The notes under the pieces: model-generated
The model's input: only the letters and a program-made list of their open reading frames with translations
The model's database searches: none
Told to the model about the DNA's origin: nothing
Source: Trichinella spiralis
Taxonomy: Eukaryota; Nematoda; Enoplea; Trichinellida; Trichinellidae
NCBI GenBank assembly: GCA_000181795.3
Contig: CM012954.1
Span: 14,648,624-14,712,623 of the forward strand
Length of the DNA: 64,000 bases
Reading direction: 5' to 3'
Translations under genes and position numbers: made by a program
Part shown: positions 11,301-22,900 of the stretch, piece after piece
How positions within the stretch are numbered: the first letter of the stretch is position 1
Layout of the letters: every line of letters starts with the position of its first letter

Positions 11301-14300
11301 ACTGGGCACCGATGAAGCAAGTTCACGGTCGATTTCGTAGGCAATGGTGACAAATTGAGGATAGAAACGACGGACGAAGGCGAAAAAGCCGAGCAAAGCT
11401 TCGCGTCGAACAGTGGCCGAACTGTCGGCGCAGACGTGCTGGACCAGAGACATGGCGACACTGTGCGCCAAATTTGTACTCTGCTCGTCGTTGGGGCAGT
11501 GGTTCCCCTGGTCACCGTCGTTCTGCTTATTCTCCTTGTCGCCGGAACCACCGGTGCTGATCAGTCGACCCAAAGCGAACACGGCCGCCGCCCGAACCGA
11601 CGCCAAACGATCCTCCAACAAGCCGATCAGGGTCTGGTGCAAAGAGCAGCGAATCGCCTGCCACTTGGCCGCCTCGTAGTCGGTCCAGAGGTGGCCCAAC
11701 GCCAACGCCAGCCACTGGCGCATCGGCGCGTCGTTGCAGTCGCTGAAAAGATCCGAGCAAGTGGCCACGAAACCGTTGCACAAAGCCGCTTCTTGGAATT
11801 GGCGGCAGTCGGCCATCAGGCGAGCCAAAGCGAACACGGCGAACAATTTCCGGCGAACCTCGACCGTCGGGTCGTTGAGGTGGACCAAAAAGTACCGATG
11901 GACGTGGTCCTTGAGCAACATCAGTCGGCAAGAGTTGTCGACGGCCAGTATTTTCGCCCAGATGAACGTCAACAACGGGCGCATGTCCCTGGAAACACTC
12001 TGCAACAGGCGCAGGATGTAGGGGAAAATGCCCACCGCCAGCGCTTGTTCCACCGCTTTCGGTCCCAGATCGACGAACCTGGCCAACAGTTCGAGCGCTC
12101 GCACGCGCAACACTTGACTCAGCAACACTTGCAACACTATTGGCAACTGCTGAGGAGCCGAACCCTGGTAAAAGCCGTACTGGAGCCAGACTTCGAACGC
12201 GATAAGCTGATTGCTGAAAAACGGGCTGTTCTTGTAATCAACGCTGGCAACCACCTTGTCGTGCTGTGCTTGTTGGCCGGCGGTCAACGTCGGATCGTTG
12301 CCAACTGCTCTACTGCCGGCATCCGACACGCCAGTCGTCGCCGTGCCGCCTCCCGGCATTGCCGCTGCAGCCACTGCTGTGCTGGCACCGGCACCAACGC
12401 CAGCACCGCCGTGACCAGCCGCGGTCGGCACGCCCGGAGGCAGCATCACTGTCGCCTCGTTGGCTTCAACTTCAGCCACCAGCGCCTGAACGTCCAACTG
12501 CTCCAGTACCGACTCGACTACCATATCCCAAGCTTGCCACATGACGTGCTCGTGAGTTGGCGGCAAACGTGGACTCGATACAGGCGTGCAATAATAGCTG
12601 CGCATAACACGGTCGGCTAACAAGTAATTCCTGTACAAGCTGGCTATGAGCAAATCTTGCCTGAACAAACGCTGAAACGTCTCGCTGGGAAGCAAGTTCC
12701 AAGCAATTGTATCCGTAATTGCCGTGAAAATCCAATTCAGTTCCCCCAAAGGAGAACGACGATCACCCGTAGAGCCCGGTATTCGGTCGGCTATACATAC
12801 TGGATACCGGTCAGTCAGCTTATTCTGCAAAATGTAATACATGACTGCCATCCGAATCGGCGTGGTCAAGCAACAAGTGAACAAATCGGCAGGCAAAGCT
12901 GGGTCAGTTGGCAATGTCTGATCTCGTGCACAGGCCGCCAGTTGAATGCAGTGCTTAAATTTTGGCTTCCTAGGATCGTCATCGTCAAAATCATCTTCGC
13001 CGTCATCGTCGTAATCATCATCGTCGTCATCATCGTCATCATTTCCATTAGTATTGCCATCGTTGTTTCCATCATTTTTATGCTGTCCATTCCGGACGTT
13101 GTTATTCCCACTGCTGTTGCCTGTCAAATGCTTGCTTGCATCTTTGGCAGTTGTTTTGTTGTTTGTTTCAATTTTAGGGTCATTCGGTACCATGGAACTG
13201 GATCGAAAATTCACTTCCAATGGTTTCGACGACACACAATCCAAACCCGTTTTGCGTCGATGCGAACGATCAAGTTCTGCTTGCCTTGCATCATCAGCTT
13301 GGAAGAGATCAACCCCTATAAAACCAACAGATTTCATCGTCCAAGCAGACATGACAAACGATGACCATCATAATAATATCATTTTTTGAAATGAAATAAA
13401 AAAATAAATTAAAAAAACAACTACTGGTCATTCTATTTTTTCTGAACAGCACATCTGCTGCTGGATATTGCTTGAGCTACTGTTCTTACAAAACACGATG
13501 ACAATTCTAAACTTACCTGGCTCAAATTCAACAGTTGTTTTAGTACTTTCTTTTCTCCTTGCCGCCAACGAACAGCGATAAGCTTGGATTTGCTTCTTCG
13601 CACAAGTCTTGAATGCTCGTATGGCTTGAGCTGCACCGTTGCAATCCCAGACGTACACACCTGGGGCACCCATCCACGTCTGTAAGTCGTAAATGGCCAA
13701 TGGGATGTACTGGGTAAACATTTTGTTAAAAACCCAAATTTCACAATTTTTCGTTGGCCTCGGCACTCCATGGCCATTATAATGGAAAAGAACACGTTCT
13801 TCTTTGGCATTTTTACGCATTGAGATGCACAATCTCCTGACATCATCTACAGTCGGATCTAATGCTTGCTTATACCTACAACACGGTCGATCACCAGCTT
13901 ATAAATTCTGTCCTTCTAAAATCTTTTCTTTTCTCTTCCCAGTCAGAAAATTTGCTTCACTTTTATCATAATTAATTACCAATAACAACGATATTATTAA
14001 CAATTTTTTTTCACATTTCCTAAATAACATATCCAAACTATAACTGCAAAATAAAAATGCACCAACATAATTTATAAACTTTCAGAAAATAAATTATTTT
14101 GATAAAATAATGATTTATTTTCGAAATATACAAGAAATCTAAGCATGAAAAACATTTTCTTACAATTTCTCTAAATGTATTTTAAAAATTTGACAAGAAA
14201 TAAAAGTTCAATTTGCAACAAATTTTACAGACAACTTTTCCATTTCATCACTCAGTAATGATAAATCAACTGCCCGTTACTTTCATCAATTTATGTCAAA

Positions 14301-14971
14301 TGTTTAAAATAATAGTAATATTATTCCGTCAAGATTCATACATAAATTGAACTCGAAAATATAACTACTATACGTATGAAAGTGAATACAGTATCACTTA
14401 TATGAATAGAAGAATATTTTAATATTTTTTTTCAAAATTTAAACGAGAAAAGTAAATTTTGAAAATCTAATCAACAACTTTTCATATATTTGCATATTAT
14501 TGCACAGTATGTGAAGCATAACCTTCTGATAAAAAGAGAAAATAAAAATATGGCAACGTACCTAGCCCTGGGTTGCCACCACTGATATTGTCGTTGTAAA
14601 GCAGTACCAATCGATTCGAGAGCTTTTTGCATCGGCATACACTGCGGATCGATCCAGCATTCGGTTCTGGCGCACGGTTTGGGCTGATAAGAATAATCCG
14701 AATTTTTATCTTTATTTATTTATTACGTAATAGAAGTGATACAAATTTCAATTAACAAAACATCACAACATACCTTCACAGTGTCAGGTGGATCAATGCC
14801 AATGTTCAAGCAAAGCACCAAAGCAACTGAAACAGTTTTCATGCGCTCTCTGTTGCGCCAAAATTCTGGATCAATTTTATTATCCGCATCACATTGCTCG
14901 CGTCTCAAGTCGGCAAACGATACCGGAACACGTTCAGGCTCCTTCTCATGCAAATCATTCTCTTCACTCAT
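8364..14971 (-). CDS. RPTOR: Raptor, regulatory-associated protein of TOR complex 1 (8 exons)
   Basis: Scaffold of TORC1 that recruits substrates to the TOR kinase and links it to lysosomal amino-acid sensing. Exons 14774-14971, 14562-14683, 13517-13875, 10988-13315, 10360-10869, 9881-10289, 9179-9649 and 8364-8961 join in phase (4995 nt, 1664 aa). The N-terminus has the family signature [20 protein letters not shown]. The RNC/caspase-like domain has [11 protein letters not shown] and [14 protein letters not shown] followed by WDC, so a His/Cys pair is present. Armadillo/HEAT repeats follow ([36 protein letters not shown]), and the last ~350 residues form WD40 repeats ([16 protein letters not shown]). 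It is about 330 residues longer than human Raptor because of Asp/Asn-rich insertions. An acceptor lies 16 nt before the ATG. Confidence 0.96.
12960..13120 (-). other. Asp/Asn/Gly low-complexity insert in Raptor
   Basis: Within exon 4 the coding strand encodes Asn/Gly-rich sequence followed by a near-uninterrupted aspartate run (about 9 Asp, then mixed Asp/Tyr/Gly/Glu), placed between the caspase-like core and the conserved segment HCIQLAACA. The human protein has only a short linker here. The DNA is a GAT/GAC trinucleotide-like tract, which suggests slippage expansion. A second Asn/His/Gln/Ser-rich tract is encoded at about 11130-11260, after the armadillo repeats. Confidence 0.85.
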
Positions 14972-14989
14972 TCTTACATTCTTCTGCCT
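14972..14989 (-). promoter_or_regulatory. 3' splice acceptor just upstream of the Raptor start
   Basis: CATTTACAG is followed by 16 nt of leader and then the ATG of MSEEN. The leader contains ATGTAA, an upstream start followed at once by a stop. The acceptor could receive a trans-spliced leader or end a 5' UTR intron. Confidence 0.5.
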
Positions 14990-17900
14990 GTAAATGTTCA
15001 AAAAAGAAATATGAAAAATAATGAGCTCCAAAAATTATTAAAAGTACTGAAATAATTAAGTATTACTGATGGATTCAAAATAAATTCAAATTTGTGTAAT
15101 ATATAAGAAGTTTGTTAATTTTAAAAACAGCCGTAACAGACAAAATATTTACTGAACATAGATATTAAAAAATATTTATCCAGTATTATTTCGATTCATT
15201 CAAAATATTCAAGAAATTCATAAAAATCAGTTGAAAAAAGAAAATTGCAAAAGATGTGGAATCTTTTATTTTATTATTTATCAGAAAAAATGACAATCGC
15301 ACAAATATAGTGCAAACATGCTAAAAATTAACATTAAATCACATCATCACCACCAAACAATTTACATTACTGGGTCGTAGTATGAGTAAAATAAACTCAA
15401 AATTTAAAAGAAAAATGCATGTATTAAAATAAAATCCAGAATATTTACAAAACATCAGAAATCGATACAGCTTATTCAAAATTAAACATGCTGCTCATGC
15501 ACGTGCGGTGAAACGGATTATCATGCACAACATGCGGTTTATATGACAATTTAGTGGGCCATTTAATTATTTTTAACATTCAACAATAAATTAACATGCT
15601 AAAATGTTAAAAGTACAATTTTGATTTATGCTTTTGCTTAAATTTATGCATTACAACACAGTCTAGTAAGATCTGCAATGTGAAAAATGACAAAACCAAC
15701 ACAAAATGACACAACAAAAGATCACATTAAAACATTACCCACAAGTGATTATCAGATGAAAAAAAATAAAAAATCAAATAATAACCATTTAAAACATCGA
15801 TCAGTTATCAATTTAAACAGATCTGATTAATTGCCAACATAGGTTAAAATTCTAATAATTGCCACATACACTGTTAATATATGTTTATTTATTTATTTAT
15901 TTAAGCAAATTAAAAAATAATCAAAAGAAAAACATTTGTTACTTTAGTTATATGAATTACTAATAATTATACAATTAATGGTAAAATTTCAAGTCATAGT
16001 AAACAATTTTCTCGACAGTGATCACTACCTACTGTCAAAACTGTCATTTCAAAATTCGCTAATAATCACAAAATTTTCACCATAGACAATATAATATCTA
16101 AAGGATTTGTTCTTTACAAATTAATAATGCACACGGATGCAAATATTACCACACGAAAAAATAAAATTTCACGCAGAACAAAATTTGAAAGCAACAGTAT
16201 ATAATATCATTATCTCAAGTTAGGAATATTTTGTCGTGAAAATTGATAAAATAGACAAAAAACAAATCAACTAATACAACAAACTTAAAATTAAATAAGA
16301 AAAAAAAATAAACTATAAAGTTTAAAATAGAGCCTCAACACGGAGAAAAGCACAATAATGCTTACTGTAAACGACAATGTACAACAAGCACATAAAAATG
16401 ACATGCACATATTTATGCTATTTCCAGTACCCAGTAAAACCTACCGTACTTTGATGGTAATAAAAGATAATGAGGTATTATATTTAAAAAAATTTGCATA
16501 AAACTGATTATAAAATAATTCAACTTTTAACTCAAATAAAATATTTTTTAATTAACAAATATTAAATAATTAAATTTAAAAACAACAATTTATGTTGTAA
16601 ACTATTTTTTACGTCCAAATACTTATTTTTAAAAGTAACTTTCCTCTACTAGTGGATAAAATGTAATATAATGAAAATTAACTGCTTCAACAATTCATTG
16701 CATGCATTCTATTTCTGCTATTTGTATATTACAAAGCATATAAAAATATTTTTGCATTCTTCGCTCACTAATTTCATAAAAGTAGTGTTTCATTCACTGA
16801 CGATTATTTTTGCATTCTCTCTACTTTCAAGTTGACACTTCCTGAAGCATTTGCCAAATCGAAGCCATCGGTGTAAACTTTCTATTCTAATAAAACTTAC
16901 ATTAATCCAGCTAAACTTGCATATTAAATTATTTCACGCTTTGCTTACTTCTAGCAGCAAAATCGTACGCACCAAATGCATCTGAAATAATTTCATTACT
17001 TCTTCAGCTTTAGAAACTTTTATTTCCAACATGTTTTTCTCTTGGCGAAACTTCCAATGTTCTTTTTTGAAATGTTCCATTCTATTTCAAAAGATTGGTA
17101 AAATAAAATCATAGCGTAACAAATAGTAAACACGGATACTAATTCGGCACTGCATTGTGCTGTGCTTTCAGACGATTCTGAAATCCCATCCATGGCAAAA
17201 GTAAACAAATAATTATTGACACGATTGCAAAATGCAAACCAATGTCTAGACATTGTGGTATTCACATAATTGGCAAGAAAATTTTTCTCTGTTTAAGCGA
17301 CAAATAATTGCAGTGCACACTTTCATTCTCTTAAATACCAAGAAAACCTCGAGCTTCAGCCAGATTTATCATGTAAACTGTTTAAGACTGCTTCATTGCA
17401 ACAATTATTTCTGAACAACGATTTCCAGAATGGAAAATAAAATTCAAATTGAATTTAATCGCCCATCTATATTTTATAACACGTCTGAGTGCCAGTCCAA
17501 CTCCACAAAATCTCATTTATGTTTTTCAGATCATCAATTTCGCTCTAGTTTATAAACATACATCTTCCGACTGCCCAGTACCTCCTGTTGATGATAGACA
17601 AAAACTAATATTAATATGATTAAAAGAAATTTCTTCTGGGGTAAGATAAATACTAGTTTTCTTCCTATAAAATGCTTTCCTTGAAAGTGGTCAATCATCC
17701 ACAGTTTCCCTCTTTTCAAAATGCAAGTACAACGTTTTATTACAGTAATCCACATGAACAGAACTGCTTTACAGAGCTTTTTAAATAAGGCACACGTTAT
17801 TAATTAAATTTTATAAAAATATTACATTAAATTAACATAAAATAATACAGTAAGTAGTAAAAATTACAAATCTTATCAAATACACGTAACCGAACTGTAG

Positions 17901-18198
17901 CAGCTCAACTTTAACGAAAACGATCACCTCATTACATGCTACAGGAAAAAATTTTTTAATAAAATAAAATTGCATAAAAGATTTTTTTCAGCAAAAACGA
18001 CAACAAATTTAATTCATCCTTCACTATATATTGAAATTCAATCACGGAACAACTATATCAGTAGTCCTAAGTTTTCAAAGTGGTTGCTATACATAAATCT
18101 TCTAGAAAAAAAGCTCAAATACTAAAAAAAATCACACTGCTAACGTGTGAAAAATTATTTTTAAAACTATCGTGTTCTATTATTTCAACGCAATCTAT
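14990..18198. other. Large AT-rich intergenic region
   Basis: About 3.2 kb between the Raptor 5' end and the MMAA 3' end. It holds very A/T-rich sequence, a (TTTA)n stretch near 15885-15902, and short frames only. The frame at 17534-17755 minus encodes a Lys-rich stretch and one hydrophobic segment (FLLIILILVFV), but nothing supports it as a gene. The Raptor promoter is presumably here; no motif can be assigned. Confidence 0.45.
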
Positions 18199-19791
18199 TT
18201 AAGAAAGAAAGAAAAATCGTTGAATCAACTTTTCACCGGCAGTTACTGGCGTAACATTGTCATTCTGGATTTCTCTGATTAACTGTGGCAGCTAAAATGC
18301 TTACACTTGTTGAATTTAAATATAGCCCACATTTGAAAAATATTATTCAAACCATCTTGACAACATCAGGATGATGACGAAACAGGCCGCTCAAAACATG
18401 GTCAATGTGATTCCACATCCAACGCAACATTTGCTGGTGACGTTGCAGCAATAGAACACCGCTTTCGCTTAGTGCATTTCTGAAGTGTTCCATTTCATTC
18501 CAAATTTCCGTTATGCCTTTGTTGGTGCGAGATGAGACTAGCAGGACCTGAGCAAGAGAATAAAAAAGAAATACTGAAATAATTTGCAAATTTTCAAATT
18601 GAATCAAACGGGCAAACTTGCGGACGCCAGCAGTGGAAACGACTTCGAGAATATTTCAAGGCGGACGAAAATTCAGCACGCGTCAAACGAGCCTGCTTTA
18701 GCAAATCGCCATCGGCTTTCGTTACCAGGATGAGATCGGCCATTTCCATAATGCCACGTTTGATGCCTTGCAGCTCGTCTCCAAGTGCTGGCGAAAGTAA
18801 CAATACAACCATGTCGGCGATGTTTGCTACAGCCGATTCCGATTGGCCAACACCTTGATTATAACATATAGATAAGAGAGAAAAGCAAACATACTTTCTT
18901 TGAACAGCTTTTGAAAATGCTACTGAAGTTATTATTGCATGCAATACTACCGACAGTTTCTATGAGAACAACATCATAACCGGCTCCTTCGCAAAGCACT
19001 ACGGATTCGTGGGTACCACGTCGAACACCTCCCAGAGTACCGGCAGTTGCAGACTGTCGAATGTAACAATTCGGCTCTTTGGACAACTCATTCATCCTCG
19101 CAACATCGCCCATTATGGAGCCTGAAAATAAGTTTAATTTCCATTCACAATATAGACGTGTCTTTTCCAAAGAATTACAAATGGATACTAATTCAACTTT
19201 CAATTCAAAAACAATTTTGCCCAGTTTCAGTATTAATTGCATAAATTTTATACCTCCAGTTCTTTCAGAAGACGGATCAATCGTCAATACAGCGATCTTT
19301 TTCTTCAGCTCTCTAATAAGGTACAGTCCGAAGGACTCGATAAATGTAGATTTGCCTGCACCCGGCGCCCCGGTGATAGCAATCCGAAATATCAACGACT
19401 TTGGACCGTGTTCATCAAAACGCTTTTTCGATATTTTCAACATGCTCTGCAAAAGGCATTCACCTTGGGCACGTTTAGTCGGATGATTGGATTCCACTAG
19501 TGTAATGGCTGAAGCCAGTGCAGATCGATCGCCCTTCAAAATGCGATTCTTCAACTCAACTACCGTCTCATCTTCGACAGTAATGTCAGTATCCCAGTGC
19601 TTGCGATAATAATTCTTAAACTTGTCGCGATTATGTGAACAATCAACTGAATCATTTTTCATTTTTTGATCACTATAGTAAGCAGGAAAACATTTTAAAC
19701 CTGCAAAGCAACTTTCCACAACTCTTCTAGATAAACAAAACTTGATGAAGCAAATTCTTTTAAAGCAGTCTGGTTGTGAAGCTCTTAACAT
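18199..19791 (-). CDS. MMAA: Methylmalonic aciduria type A protein, MeaB/ArgK-type GTPase (5 exons, 410 aa)
   Basis: Mitochondrial G3E GTPase that loads and protects the adenosylcobalamin cofactor of methylmalonyl-CoA mutase. Exons 19254-19791, 18951-19121, 18618-18853, 18353-18547 and 18199-18291 join in phase (1233 nt). The N-terminal ~45 residues are basic and Cys/Phe-rich, consistent with a transit peptide. Seen in order: Walker [10 protein letters not shown] at 141-149, LTIDPSS, the family block [11 protein letters not shown], Walker B/switch ETVGVGQSE, and the guanine-specificity motif TKADG. The last small exon adds a helical tail (LPQLIREIQ...[10 protein letters not shown]) matching the usual C-terminal dimerisation region; stopping at the in-frame stop at 18347 would lose it. 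Length is close to the human protein (418). Confidence 0.94.
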
Positions 19792-19977
19792 AGTTGAGCT
19801 TTAGCATTCAACCATCAGAATAAATTAAAAAAACACCTATCATTAACTAGAATAAAGTTCGTCTTATACAGTAATCGATGATCAAGTTACTTTTTCATAA
19901 AGAGTAAACAATATTTGAAAACTTTAAATAACAATCATTTGCTTAAGAAAATAAACTTATTTCATTAAAATATTAGA

Positions 19978-22900
19978 TTAATGGTATTTTTTGTGTAGTA
20001 TAACCTTGGACAGCCTGCGGTGAGACAAGCGCAAAGTGCCAAGAGAATTCGCAGGCATAATGCGCAATTTGATTAGTGAATTCTGATTTTTGATTCCGAC
20101 TACATATTTGCGAAGCTTTTTTTCTATCATTCCTCTCTGTCTTGCTTTCATCTCTGTGGCGCTACTTATGCTTTCTGTCTCCTGAGGTAAATCATCCCTT
20201 AAATATACATTAGTAATAATGCAATTTTTCATGGTAATGATATAACAAAAAAAGAAAATTGTTCCATTTTCATCCATTCTTACAAATGCTATATTTAGAT
20301 TCTCGCGTTTGGTCCAATCAGTTACATATATCCTATGGGACACAGACTATCACTTTTACTTCAGCATGCACATAAATTCATTGAACAAACTACAACAGAA
20401 TGTATGTAAATAAAATTTTGAACTCAACCACTACAGAAAGGTACCTTGTTATTTCGGCTTTACGATTGTCTTGTACTTGATTTTCTTTATTCATAGCCCG
20501 ATTCCAACTTTCTTCCAGAAATACCAGAAAATAAGCAGTGAATTGAAATCCGATGTCAACAACTTCATTATTATAAGCAAATATACATATATGTATATTT
20601 TTTGATAATTTTATTCAATATAACTGTGAAAATTTTTTGAACATAACTGCGATTAACGAACTGTTAATTTTTAGAAATACAACAAATGTGGCAAATGAAT
20701 TTATAATTCATCATCGACATGGACGGGTTTTTCTAAAGCTGAAATTTCAAAATGAACAATATATGAGCATTTTGAAAAATAATCTTACTTTTTTGTTCTG
20801 TTATTTTCCACTTATCTTTCGTTCTTTGATCAAGTAGATCTTTGATTTCTGAATCGTAATCTTTCCATTCCTCAATAATTCGCATTGCCGATTGTAATTT
20901 CGGTTCCTTTGTCATTGGATTGTTACACTAACATAACACAGAAAGCAAGCAATTTATTAATATTACATTAATAACAGTTATAATTTAATTAAAATGTTGA
21001 TCACTGTTTTACTTACTAAATCGATGGTCTTGGCAAATTTCTTGCTTTTATCATCGCACCACGTTTCGCACCATAACCATTCTTGAGGTAAAGATTTAAT
21101 TTTAACCTGATGTATCATATTATTAGGAAGATCCTGAAATAAGCATTCAACACTGACATTCCGCTTCTTTTCAAATAAAAAAACAAATAAACTATATTCA
21201 ACAAATATACCTGATCTAAATTAGACAGACTGTTTGGATCCCTGCTCAAAAAGTGATACTGACCACGGAGACGATCGCCGGCTGCAACTTGGCGAAATTT
21301 TTTCAAATCGACAACATAAAGAGCACTGTAAAATTTAAAAAAATAAAACTTTCGTCTGATATAATATCCATTATCCATTTCATTCATAACGCAAAACAAA
21401 CAAATATCATAGGTGCTGCGATAAAAAACAGCAAACAATAAGCAAAGTGGTAGTACGTACCTGATGTGATATTTGCGACCAGCGAGATGATTTTCCCAAT
21501 ATCCTTGTTTCCAAAATCGGTAACCATCCATTTCCTTGCGGCTATCACAAAATGGTGTATAAGCATATGGTGCACCTTCTAGGTCCAGTTCCATCAAATT
21601 CAACATGTCCGTTCGAACAACTTGATCCGCATCGACAAAAATGATCTTCTTCACATCCAACGGGAATAACACGTCGAGGAAAAGTATTTTGTAGCTACAA
21701 TTTTCAGACAGAGAATAGATTTGAAAAAAGAAGATTTTTTAATTGACGTTCAATCAAATATAAACTGCTACTTGAATCACTATCAGCTGTGAGAAACGGA
21801 TCATAAAGTCATCTTACCCCCACATAATCCGCTGCTTCTCGGTCTGCTGATGCAACCATCGAGGCCATTTGTATTGCACCAATTCATAGGAAAAATTGTA
21901 ATGGGCGGCCATATAAGGCAAAAATTCCTGAACAATTTCAATAATAAGCAAACAGATGAACATCTTTTCTAAAAATTACAACAAAAAACTTCCATACTTT
22001 AAATCCTGGAGAGAGGTAATTTTTGAGCAACCAAAATTTAACAGCAGTTTTTGTATGCTTCAGCACACTGAGCATCATAATTCTGAAAACAAATTTTAAT
22101 ATTTCAATATGCAATGTTTAAAAGAAAATATTTTTATTTCGAATAACAATCTGTACCTCAAAAATCGTTCATACAAGTGACCGGATGCCAAAGAGAAGAT
22201 GTTGATCACATCGTATTTTTCACCAGATTGAAAAGTTCTAAATTAAAAAAGTAAAAAAGATGGGATAGATATTCCAGGAAAGTGAAATTCAGAAAATTCG
22301 ATTTCAACACTTGAACAACTGGGTCTGTCCACTGTGTAAATTGGAAAGATTCTCACTTGGAAATCGACTGCCACAGAGATTCCGACTCTGCATCTTCAGA
22401 TTCAGCTAGCAATTCATTTTCCAACTGGTCGTTCTTCTTAGCTACCTGAAATGAAAAAAGCTCTTGTCGATTGCGAACAAACAACAAGTGGAAACAAAAA
22501 ATCCCACTTTGACATGTATCATTCTGCCGCTAAATCCGTCTAAAATGACCACTGAAGTCGTTTGATTCTGAACGACACCGTCCACTCTTAAACAAAATTC
22601 ACAGTTTAATATAAACGACGCCTTCCCTACCCGTTTCAATGCCACAAACGAAAAACAGCTTACGATTTAACTTCATAAATTTCAGCAGACTTTCCCTCAC
22701 GCAATGCCAAAATCCAAGCACCAGGATTAGCCTTCAACTGGAAATAGCCCTGCAAAAAATATTTAAAAAAATGAAATTCAAATATAAATAAATGATAATA
22801 AATATAAATAAAGCAACCACAAACCAAATTTGCCATCACAATCGTGTCGAACATGAACGGCTCGTGAAAAGTGCCCAAAGTGAACTGCAAACCACGCGGA

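Noticed and set aside
11355..12620. 421-codon open frame on the plus strand
   Set aside because: Exactly antisense to the conserved armadillo-repeat exon of Raptor. The composition is Arg/His/Gln-rich as expected of a codon-biased shadow, with no independent motif.
17020..17755. Two minus-strand frames of 73-81 codons
   Set aside because: Hydrophobic runs in AT-rich DNA are expected by chance. No signal peptide with cleavage site, no splice partner and no recognised motif.
20733..20915. Stand-alone 60-codon minus ORF
   Set aside because: It is the UGGT exon carrying [20 protein letters not shown], continuous with the catalytic domain, and not a separate gene.
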